From: Limnomonas spitsbergensis
Lineage: Eukaryota; Chlorophyta; Chlorophyceae; Chlamydomonadales
Assembly: GCA_037349105.1 (NCBI GenBank)
Contig: JAYJMM010000037.1
Span: 4,340,001 to 4,404,000 of the forward strand
Length of the DNA: 64,000 bases
Direction: 5' to 3'
Below are positions 12,678 through 24,600 of the stretch, piece by piece. Position numbers and translations under genes: made by a program. A model generated the notes under the pieces. The model was given only the letters and a program-made list of their open reading frames with translations, ran no database searches and had not been told where the DNA came from. Position 1 is the first letter of the stretch. Each line of letters opens with the position of its first letter.

Positions 12678-15600
12678 GTGCGGAGGGGTCGCAACGCTGG
12701 GAGCCTCTGTCCACCGATGCTCTGTACTTTTCTAAATGACTAGGCGGGTATAAGTAACAACAAATAAAACGCCGGGGCGAGGCCTTAGATTAACAGACGC
12801 AGACGCTGTCTCTGTGGAATGAGGACATAAAAGTCCATGATTCACACTTCACCGTCCTTTACCGTCCTCGTTTCTCAGCTGCCGACGAGGGCCCCATGCG
12901 CACCCGGGCTTTTTTGTGTTAGCGTCATACGGTACACCTGTAATACATCATTAGCTCAGCATGGTTCTCATGAGGGGGGCAGTCAATCTGTCAGATGAGC
13001 AGTTAAAAAATCCAAACTGAAAATCGAAGGGGACATGGCACAAAACCGGGGATCGGCCAGTGCAAGGCCGGCCGCCTAACCTCTGATAAGCAGACGCAAC
13101 CACCGATGAGAGACAGCTGTCCGCACATCTGATGAAAGAGGACGTGCCTCAGTCAGGCACTCAGGCCCGATATTGGCACGATATTGGCACGACGGCAATG
13201 TGCCCAACACGTCCCCGATACCACCACCACCACCATCATCCTATCTACCGTACCTTTGCTTTCTACCCCCTTGATCGACCTCCGGTCACCTGCCCATCCC
13301 CCATATGTTTGACTGCCCCCCTTCAACCATGCTTGATTGCTAACCCCTCATCTGCCTGCTTCCCTCCTCCCAAGTGCCTGAATGCTTACTTGCACTACGG
13401 TACTCTCGATTGCCTACCCGCTTGTTTTCCCCCCTCACAGCTCCCAATCCGTCATGTAGTGGTATGGTGCTCATGCTCCCTCCCAGCTCCCTTGCCCCCC
13501 TCTCTACTGCCCATCCTCCACCTTTCATTCATGCATACTTGTCCCCCTTGTTCCTGCCAGAGCTCACCATCCGACGCGTCGTTGTCGGGGTCCTTCTCAT
13601 GGTGCTCATTCTTCCGGGCTTGGATGTGGCGTACGGCCTGTGGGGGCAGTACGAGGGCGTTGACCGTGGCGGGCTTCTGATGCTGCACCAGGTCGCGACC
13701 GCCGGGGGAGGCAACGGCACCTCTGCTTTCGCAGTGGCCCTCGAGGTACGTGTTCGAAATCGTTTTAAATTGAGAATCTGGCAATATCTGCGTATTTGAG
13801 ACCACACCCTGGCTGAAGGACACCCCCTCTCCATCTTTACCCCCCTGTCAGCATGCTGTTAAAGACGCTGTTGACACTTCTGGGCCCTGCTAAAAAAGGC
13901 TCAGCCGCATGGGTATCCAACTGTCTCATAGGAAAGAGAAGGGAAGACGAGGAAGAAAAAGAGGGTTGCAAAAAAGAGGCAAACAAATCGAGTCTACATC
14001 CCCAGCGCCCTGGCCGCATTATGTTGAGTGTGACAACATTCAGACAATCTCATCTCCCCCTGTGAGTGCCCTTGTACTGCCTTGTACCGCACAGGCGTTC
14101 AGCCACACCTCAACGTACCGCCTGGGCACGCTGCAGACGTCGCAGCTGTACTACCTCGTCGTTGCCAACCAGACGCTCGTGACCGCCCCCAGCGGGGACC
14201 CCAGGCGGTATGAGGAGCTGTACAGCATGGAGTACACCTCGTACAACCCGTCCGACTGCAACCCAGCCGCCGCCTCCAACTGCCTGTTCTGGTACACGTA
14301 CGCCATCTACGATTGGAAGTGGTACTCGCAGCTCATGGTAAGCCCTCAAGGGTTGCGGGTTTAGGTTTCAGGGTTAAGCCCTCGCTGCTCGTGGCAAGGA
14401 TGCCCTGGTCGCCACCTCCATCTGCCTGTTCTTGTTCACTGAGGCCATCTAAGACTGTCGCCAGCTGTGCATGATACAATGACTCCCAGTGTTTATCATA
14501 AGGTGCTTCAGCCACATTTCCTACAGCTGCAGCCCGGCCTAACTCCGGCAGGGCTTGGTGCAGCAAGCCTTGCTTTGCACAGGCCATCGGCCCTAGACTG
14601 GTCAGGGTTTGGTCAACACATACGTACTCACTGTACATGTGTATTCAAAAGGCTTCCACATAGTTTCACACTTTTTCACACGTCCAACCTTGGTCGCACC
14701 GTTGGCACCTACAAAAATAGGCAAAACTTAAGTAAATAATCTGAAAACAGATACACTGCCGGCACCCCTAATACGCAATATTCTCTTCCCTTGCCCATTC
14801 AGGCCATCCTCAACATCGCTCGGTCAATCTTCCTGATCCTTCTGTTCGCTGTGGGCGCGTACTTCCTGAACCACGACACGCGGCAGCTGGTGCTCAGGTA
14901 CGGGGGGGTCTCACACTCCCTGGGCAGTGTTTGGAATTGGGATTACTTTACCCCAAACCCTTATGACTCTAAGCACATACTTCCTGCACCACGACACAAG
15001 GCAGCTGGTACCCAGGTGCGGGGAATGCAACATGCACTGGGCAGTGTGTGGAGTTGGTAGCGCTCAACCCTTAATGTTACATCCTGTACCTTCAAAGCAC
15101 GTACTTCCTGCACCACGACACAAAGCAGCTGGTGCCCAGGTGCGGGGAATGCAACATGCACTGGGCAGTGTGTGGAGTTGGTAGCGCTCAACCCTTAATG
15201 TTACATCCTGTACCTTCAAAGCACGTACTTCCTGAATCACGGCGCAAAGCAGCTGGTGCCCAGGTGTGGGAGATGCATTTCACACTGGGTGGTGAGGAAG
15301 GGAGCACAGGCGACGCTTGCACCAGGTCTACGGGGGATCCTACCGGCAAGTGTGGTTTGTATGGCGGTTTGGAAGATTCAAATTCGAATAATATAAAATA
15401 CCAGTAACCCGTGATGGAGACCCTCTGATGGAGACTGCAAGTGACCAATTGGAAGTTTAAAACCTTTTTCCTCCCAGTGCTGATTTTGGCAGGCCCCTCT
15501 AGACAGCTATCTCTGAGCCCTTGAGGACCAGACCTAGATCGGTCTTTGCCCAGGGGTGCAAGCAGGAGGAGCTGCTGCACCGCCCCCCTCCGGCCAATGG

Positions 15601-18600
15601 CCGTGCTGTAGCTGAATAGTAGCTGTATCATGTTGAAATATGCCCCCCGTTTGCCCTCCCCGCAGGCCGATCGAGCGCATGGTGCAGATCGTACAGAGCA
15701 TGGCGGATAACCCTCTCAAGAGCACCCAGGACATCGGCAGGCCACCTTCAGTGTCACAAGGGGCGGGGACAGAGGTGAGAGGGGCATTCCATGTCGGCAT
15801 TGGTGAGAGGGGCAGTCCATGTCAGCATTGGTCGCACGATCTGGCTGAACCTTTGCCTTATTGGGCTGCTTTTGCAGTACAATCCGGCTGAACCTGTGCC
15901 GTATCGTGCCGTGTTGTGCTAGCCTTTCACCAGCCAGAGATGGGGAGTCTGGAAGAGGAAGTACCGGTATAATTGGTTTGTGTGTACTGCATCTACTACA
16001 ATTCAGCTACATCACAGCCCATGGCGGAGGCTTTTGAGGGGGGGTCTTCTGCAAGTGTGCATTGAGTCCTGTACTCCTGTCACCCGGGCCCACGGCTGTA
16101 GGCCGGTCAAGGCTTTGTCCACTGTTGTGGCACCTGGGCAGCACCGTAGGAGGTGCAAGATAAATAAATAGTGGGTACGTCCTGAGGCGTGGATTAAGGA
16201 AGCCACCCGTTCGGCCGTAGCACTAGGTGAGCTACCACGGAGGAGGTGATAATCTAATTGGGTTGATGGAATGGGCTGGGCCGGGCTGGGCTGGATAGCC
16301 GCTGTGTGATGGATTGGGTTGGGCTGGGTAGCCGCTGTGTGTTGGACTGGGCTGGGCTGCATTAGACTGGACAGCCTTCTCCGCCAATTCCTCTCAATTA
16401 CCTTACAAGTACGTTGCAAAGACCAAAATATTAAAATGTGACTAAAACCAAGACAGAAAATTCTGTAAATGCTGCTCTCCGGGCAAAATCTGGACACAAG
16501 CTGATGATTTTTTACTGGCATCGACCTTCAATAATTAGCATTTTCATGTATCCCTCGCCCCTGAACAACGCTAACTTTGAGGAAAGCAAATCTGCAGTTT
16601 AGGTACTGTCTGTGACATATGTTTCGTGCAATGCATACCATGAATGTCAAATGTATCATTGTGTTCCGCTGTGCCAAAAGTCTCTGCCTTGGCTAACAGG
16701 ATCACCCCGAGGCTACCCTTTCTGCATGGCACCCCAGCGGACCCTCGTCGCGCGCCATGGTGCGCAACGGGAGCAGCCGGCACCGCCGGCTGCTTGGAAG
16801 CCAGGACCCGAGCAGCTCCCATCGGCCTGGCAGCGACAGCGGCGGCGGCAGCCTGGCCGGCGGAGCCGGCTGGTTCCGGCGCCACCTGCCGGCCGCGCAG
16901 CTGGAGTGGGCGCGGCGCGCGTGGCGCCGGGCGGCCGCGTGGCTACGTGCGACCAGCGAGGTCGTAGCGGATTATTTATGGAACGGGCCCGAGGAGGACG
17001 GGGCCAGCGGAAGCAACGAAGGAAAGGTGGGAAACTGGGAATGGTGGGTGACACGAGCCTCCCTCAGCGCCCCTACTGAAGCCGGTACCAGATCCCGGTA
17101 CGAGATCTAACATCCGAAATCTGAACTCCGAGACCTGGGATCTGAGATCTGTGGCGTCTGATCCAATCTCTTCATTTTCACTCCTGTAATCCGGCGCAAG
17201 CTTGTCAGTTTTCCAGTTGCCTGGCAGAGGTTGTCCTTGCACCCCCAGGCCAGCAGCTCTGAGAGGCATGTCAACAGTTATCCGAATTCCCGAACCCTGA
17301 TTCCGCCCTGCTTTCTCAATCTTCATCCCAATTCCATAACCTTCATCTCCGTCCGCAATCCTCAACCATCATTCGGATTACCTGAACTGAATGTCTAGAC
17401 CGTTGCCTGGCGCAGGGGGCTGGCGGGCGCCCCGAGACTGGCAGCTATGAGACGCAAGTACTGGAGGAGTCCCTGCAGAAGATTGGTGCACTGCTGGCTG
17501 TCGGCTTTGGGGATGCTGGTGAGGCGAAGGGGATTGCTGAATAGGACCATAAGGTTGAGTGGTCAGCGGGGGCCTCACAAGGAGATCGGCGCTTTGCTGG
17601 CTCAAGGCTTTGGGGATACTGGTGACGCAAAGGGGATAGCTCAATAGGACCATAGGGCTGAGGGGTCAGCAGGGTACTCACAACGAGATCGGCGCTCTGC
17701 TGGCTCCAGGCTTTGGGGATACTGGTGACGCATGGGGATAGCTCAATAGGACCATATAGGGCTGAGGGGGCAGCAGGGGGCTGGCGAGAAGAAAGGCGCT
17801 CTGCTGGCTGTCGGCTTTGGGAATACTGGTCAGGCAATAGGGATGATTCAGGGACGAAGACAAGTCAGTTTTTGGGCCATTAACCCGATGGATTCCCTCA
17901 CCTTCACCACCTCGACCACCATAACCATCACAACCAACCCACAGGTGCTGAGATCATTGCCGAGAACATCCGCAAGAAGGGGGACCTGAATCCCATGGTG
18001 CCCGGCCGTAAAACCATCGCGGTCTTCGGCTTCTGTGACATCCGCCGCTTCACTGATGCCACTGAGGTGTGTGTGGGGGAAAGGGTTAGCTTGGGGTACG
18101 GCGTGGCATGGCATAGGGCATCCGCCGCTTCACTGATGCCACTGAGGTGTGTGTGGGGGAAAGGGTTAGCTTGGGGTACGGCGTGGCATGGCATAGGGCA
18201 TCCGCCGCTTCACTGATGCCACTGAGGTGTGTGTGGGGGAAAGGGTTAGCTTGGGGTACGGCGTGGCATGGCATAGGGCATCCGCCGCTTCACTGATGCC
18301 ACTGAGGTGTGTGTGGGGGAAAGGGTTAGCTTGGGGTACGGCGTGGCATGGCATAGGGCATCCGCCGCTTCACTGATGCCACTGAGGTGTGTGTGGGGGA
18401 AAGGGTTAGCTTGGGGTACGGCGTGGCATGGCATAGGGCATCCGCCGCTTCACTAATGCCACTGAGGTGTGTGTGGGGGGGGGGGGGTTAGCAGGGGGCA
18501 TGCCGGTACGGCAGGGAGAAATTGGGCATAACGTGGCATGATATGGTATGGCAGAATATACAAGCTCCATGGAGGCTGAGGAAGCAACGCAGCTTGGGGC

Positions 18601-21600
18601 CGGTGCCACACCCGCACTGTTACCAGAGAGCTCAAATAGGGTTTTGAGGCATGGTGTAAGCAGCACTGTTGTTTAGGGTGTTTCAGCTACAGTTCAGCTA
18701 CTGCACAGTTGATGGCTATGGGGGTCTGTCGCAGCAAGGCCTGGCGCATGGTCCTTTAGCCAAAGATGGGGCCAAGTCTCGTCCCCTTCCACCCAGCGGC
18801 GGTTGTCTGGCGGCCTGCCAGGCGTTGGCTGGTGCACACTAGGAAACAAACAATCGCTACCCACTTGCCCACCCGGTGCTAACAAATAGCAGTGCCTCAG
18901 ATTTTGCGCTTCTGGCCTACTAAACCCTGCTTTGTTTGCCCTGCAACTGAACCCTAATTCCACAACCCTGTTGCAGGTGCTACAGGAGGACATTATGGAG
19001 TTCGTGAACTCCATTGCGAAGATCGTGCACACGTCTGTGGCAGTACACGGGGGTGCTGCAAATAAGAATATCGGGGACGCGTTCCTTCTGGTGGGTGGCA
19101 GGGGAATACGTAGTGATGTTCAGCTACTGTTCAGCTACAACTCAGCCAAAGGTCATGTAGCTGAATTAGCGGAGGTGCTGCAAGTAAGAACATCGGGCAA
19201 GGGTTTCTTCTGGTGGATAGCAGGTCAAGCAGAGAAATATGCAGTGGCGCAGTGCTATTTATGTACTGTTCAGCTGTATCTCAGCCAAAGGCCGAGATGT
19301 AGCTGAGCTGGCAGCACTCCCGGGCGCTGCCGCGAAGAACCTTGAGGACGCGTGACTGCTCTTGGCTGGCAGGGGTATTTTAGTCTACAATTGCTTTTAG
19401 TATTTTGTTTACAATTGCTTTTTGTTAAAAATCACTGATTGCATTTTTTACAATTGGTTTTTGTGAACAATTGAGCAATATCTCAGACAAGGCTTCTAAC
19501 AACTGGCGAGCCCCGAAATCGCCAGTTCTAAATCCTTAGCCTGACACACTTAACTATGGCTTGATGCAGGTCTGGAAATTCCCCCGTGGCTTTGATATGG
19601 CGGATCTGTCCGAGGACCCCGCCAGCAGGCCCGCAACCGCAGGGGTGACAAAAGACGACGGCTGCGAAACGGAAACCCTGGAGCTCCCAACATCGCATCC
19701 GGACGATGCGGTGCTTTCAGAGGCAGCGACGCGCAGGATCCCTGCTCACAGCTGGACTGCCATCGATCCCGAAAGCGTGTCCCGTCCGGGGTCCACCGCC
19801 GAGCAAGCATTTGAGGCGTCCGATCGGGTGGCCGAGGAGTCGCATCTGCCTACCGCGAGCTCGCCTGGCTACCTAACAAGAGCCAGGGCCGCAACCGAGG
19901 GCGGCCGCTCAAAGCGGTTGGGGGCAGAGTTTGAAGCACACGGCGCAGTCGGCGACGAAGATGATGGTCTGACGGAAACGCTCTGGCACCAAGGGCTGCA
20001 GAAGGGGCAGGGGAAGCAGCAGCAGCGAGGCCAGGCGACATCGTTGATGATCCTTCCGAGTTTGCGGCAGGGGCCCGGCGCGCTCGCCGAAGGCGCGGAG
20101 CTCAACCGGGCCGAAGACGACGGATCGCCCCACGGCGACCAGGAGGCGCCCGACGCCTCGTATACGCCGAGGAGCATCTGGGAGTTGCCGCCGCAGATCC
20201 AGGCATCTTCCTCATCGCTGGGTGATGCCTTCCTTTCAGCTTCCTCTCCACAAACCTCGGATCCCTGGGTCTCGACCAAGGGCGCGACGGCAGCGGGAAC
20301 TTCGAAACCTCCGTCGGCGTCGGCGCCGTTCGGGAACAAAGTGATGCCCCTTCCGGCACCCAAGGGGAACTTGGGCGTGACGGCCACCGGGATACCCTCC
20401 GCTCATCAGACTGCCTCCTCTTCGGCCCGGGAGGAAAGCCACCGAAACGGCAGCCAAACGACATCGCGGTCTCAGAAGGTTCTGCCCGGCAGCTTGGTGG
20501 AGCAGGGAGACTACAGCAGCGACGGCAGGACGGGGAATGCAGAAGCAAACAGCTGTGAAGGGAGGACTGGGAAAACAGCAGTAAGCAGCAGCGGCAGTGT
20601 AGATTCGAGGCCCGGCAGCATCAACGGCAGGGGTGGGGGCAGAGGCGGCCTTCAGGTTCAGGTGGGGAAAGATCCACCCTACAATCAAAATTGAAACCCA
20701 TAACCCATAAACCCATCACTTAAACCCATCACCCTGAAACCCTGGGAGTCTGAGACTGATAACCCTGAAACCCCTAATCCTGAAGCCCATAACCCTTAAC
20801 CATACCAGTCACCCTAAACCCTGAAACCCTTAAACCCTTAACCCCCAGATTCAGGTGGGGGAGCGCCCAAGCGTTAGCGGCAGGGACACCGTGGGCCGGA
20901 GAGCGCTTCGTAAGGTGGAGGAGGAGGGTTGGGTGGAGGACCACAGCGAGGTGACACGCTCACGGCGGTCAAGGATGCTCGGAGGAGAGAGCGAGGCGCT
21001 ACGGTGAGTTCCAGAGCGGACCTGCTGTTTATAGTCCAACCCTAAATTTAGGGTTTGGAGTGAAGAGCTCTTGACCCCAGACCCTAAGTCTTTAACCCTT
21101 TACTAGGATGCTCGAAGGAGAGGGCGGGTGGCCCAGTGTGGAGCCCAGTCTAGAAGAGGGTTTGGGGATTTACCCAGAAACCTTTGACCCGGTACCCTAA
21201 ACCCTAAACCAAGATGCTTGAAGGAGGGAGGCGTTACGGAGTCAGGCGTTACGGTGTAGAATCCGCAACTTAGGGTCCAGGATTCTATGCTAAGCCCTCT
21301 ACGCCCTAAACACAAAGCCCTGGGAGGCGTTACGGAGTATGGCGTTACGGTGTAGAATCTGCAACTTAAGGTCCAGGATTCTATGCCCTCTACGCCCTAA
21401 AACCAAAGCCCTAAACCTTAATTATAAACCCTACAAGGGGATTTTCTGAGGAAGCCTTGCCTTGACCTCACCTCTGGCCACACCCTGGCCTCTCCTCCAC
21501 TCCTACCTTCGAGCATTGTAGTTACGTTTGAGGGGTACGAGTAATGAGTGTGGGTCCACTTTCACTCTGGTCTCTTTTCATGCGCAACCATCCCTCACCT

Positions 21601-24600
21601 CCCACCTTTTCCCTGGTATATTTTCATACCATGCCAACCCTCCCACCTCTCTCGTCCTTCCTAACCCTTCCCAACCTCCCAACCCTTCCGTACCTCCCGA
21701 CCTGCAGGCAACTGGCGTCTCTGCGATCCACTCATCAGCGTGCAGTCCTCAGCCGTCAGGAGCGACATGAGGTGGTGGAGCTGGTCGCGGACAACGCGCT
21801 GGCGGCCTTCATCGTGACGCATGTCGCGCTCAAGAGGAGCGTGCGGCTGGCGAGGTGCGGCACGGGGGGGAAATTAGAGTTCAGAGTATGGGGCTTTGGG
21901 CGCCCCCGGGGTCGTTAGGGTTTAGGGTTTAGGGTGAGCACACTGGCGGCCTTCATCGTCCCCGGTGTCGTAAGGGTTAAGGATTAGCGGCCTTCATCGT
22001 CAGTCGCGTGGCAATGAAGAGGAACGCTCAGCTAGTGCGGTAAGGCACTGAAGGGAGGACGATAGGGTATAGGGTTATGGGCAGCCCTTTAGGGTAGAAG
22101 GTAACGGTTCAGCGGGGGGATTACGGATATCAGGGACTGGGTCAGCACACTGGCAGCCTTCGTTGTCACTCTTGTAGCAATGAAGAGGCTGGTGATCCTG
22201 GCGAGTTGGGACAGGGGGAGTTAGGGACTGGGCCTTTGGGGTTGGCGCAGGTGTAAGTGGGGGGGTGTTGGCACCACCGGGTTGGATGCTAGCTTTGATC
22301 TTCGGCGTGGGTATTCTGAGCGCCTGTAATCGCTCCTTTGCATGGTAGCACAATTCAGCTAAATATGTGCTGTATCTCCTTACCTTGGCAGTACAATCCG
22401 GCTCAACCTGTGCCGTATCTCGTTATCTTGGCAGTACTATCCGGCTCAACCTGTGCCGTAACTCGTTACCTTGGCAGTACAATCCGGCTCAACCTGCGCC
22501 GTATCTCGTTACCTTGGCGGTTCAATCCGGTTCAACCTGCGCCGTATCTCGTTACCTTGGCAGTACAATCCGGCTCAACCTGTGCCGTATCTCGTTACCT
22601 TGGCAGTACAATCCGGCTCAACCTGTGCCGTATCTCGTTACCTTGGCAGTACAATCCGGCTCAACCTGTGCCGTATCTCCTTACCTTGGCAGTTCAATCC
22701 GGCTCAACCTGTGCCGTATCTCGTTACCTTGGCAGTACAATCCGGCTCAACCTGTGCCGTATCTCGTTACCTTGGCGGTTCAATCCGGCTCAACCTGCGC
22801 CGTATCTCGTTACCTTGGCAGTACAATCCGGCTCAACCTGTGCCGTATCTCCTTACCTTGGCAGTACAATCCGGCTCAACCTGTGCCGTATCTCCTTACC
22901 TCGGCAGTACAATCCGGCTCAACCTGTGCCGTATCTCGTTACCTTGGCAGTACTATCCGGCTCAACCTGTGCCTTATCTCGCTACCTTGGCAGTACAATC
23001 CGGCTCAACCTGCGCCGTATCTCGTTACCTTGGCGGTTCAATCCGGCTCAACCTGCGCCATATCTCGTTACCTTGGCAGTACAATCCGGCTCAACCTGCG
23101 CCGTATCTCGTTACCTTGGCGGTTCAATCCGGCTCAACCTGCGCCATATCTCGTTACCTTGACAGTACAATCCGGCTCAACCTGCGCCGTACCTCCTTAC
23201 CTTGGCAGTTCAATCCGGTTCAACCTGCGCCGTATCTCGTTACCTTGGCAGTACAATCCGGTTCAACCTGTGCCGTATCTCGTTTCCTTGGCAGTACAAT
23301 CCGGCTCAACCTGCGCCGTATCTCGTTACCTTGGCAGTACTATCTGGCTCAACCTGTGCCGTATCTCGTTACCTTGGCAGTACAATGCGGCTCAACCTGT
23401 GCTCTATCATGCTGTATCTGCCACCATGTTCCTGTTCACGTGACGTCGTTTTGCAAGTACCTTTCCCTTTTGGTCGGCACTGCAGCTGTCGCAAATTTGT
23501 GTTCAAATTTGAATATTTGGCCTGTACTGCAGGTACTGCATGCGCGAGGACCTGAACAAGCGCATGCCTGGCTTCAAAGTAGCCATGGGCTACGGGCTTC
23601 ATGTGGGCTGGGCCATTGAGGGGGCGATAGGTGAGCAAGAAGGATGAAGGGTTCACGTAGGTGTGCGGTTCAGGGTGAAGACAGGTTTAGGGTTCAGGGT
23701 GAAGACAGGTTTAGAGTTCAGGGTGAACGCAGGTTTAGAGTTTAAGGGCTAGACAGGTTCAGGGTAAAGGCAGGTACAGGGTTCAATGGATGGGCAGGTT
23801 TAGGGTTCAGGGTAAAAGCTAACACTTTCAGATTTTGCAGCAGATCTGTCCACAGTCACCCCCCGCTTTGGATCTCCGACGCCTCCCGCTCCGGATCTTC
23901 CGGTATTTCCCACTCTCCACTGCTACGTCACGTCCGACCGCCCCAATCTATCCTCAACCCCGCAGGCTCCGAGTTCAAGATCGACGCCTCGTACCTCTCG
24001 CCCAACGTCAACATGGCGGCCCGACTGGAAGCCGCCACAAAGCAGTTTGGAGTCCCGCTGCTCCTCAGCTCCGATTTCGTGGCATGCCTGTCTCCGTTTG
24101 TCAAGGAGCGCGTGCGGCAGATAGACCGTGTGACCGTCAAGGGCAGCGAGGTGCGACAAGAGTGACATGAGATGTTACAGGGCATACAAGAGTGATGTCA
24201 GTGATACGAGGGATGCCAGTGCAACAAATTGACCACATGAGCTGTCAAGGGCAGTGACGTGAGCGCTTGCATGGCATGGGCGAGTGGCATGAGTGATGCA
24301 TGACATGGGCGAGTGGCATGAGTGATTCGTGACATGAGCGATGTGTGACGTACGTCATATATGACATGAGTGATGTGTGACACTGCCCCCTTAATCCCCA
24401 CTCATCCCGATCATCCCAAATTTACACCGCTCAGCCCTTCCCATCCCTCACCATGCCCGCTCCTCCCTGCTCCTAGTCCCTCAACCCTCACCCCTTATCC
24501 CCGCTCCTCCTCGCTCCTCTCTCTCAGGTGCCCATGGGCCTCTTCACGTACGACATCAGCTTGGACCAAGTCCCCCAACCCGTGATGAGCCGCGGCAATG

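Noticed and set aside
13561..14897. Ion channel pore (S5-P-S6) in the cyclase protein
   Set aside because: The loop between the two helices is about 125 residues with no selectivity-filter motif or pore helix that I can see.
22338..23619. Three overlapping long open frames (274-382 codons) on the plus strand
   Set aside because: They are the three registers of the 43-bp minisatellite inside intron 16. A 43-bp unit gives the same cyclic translation in all frames.
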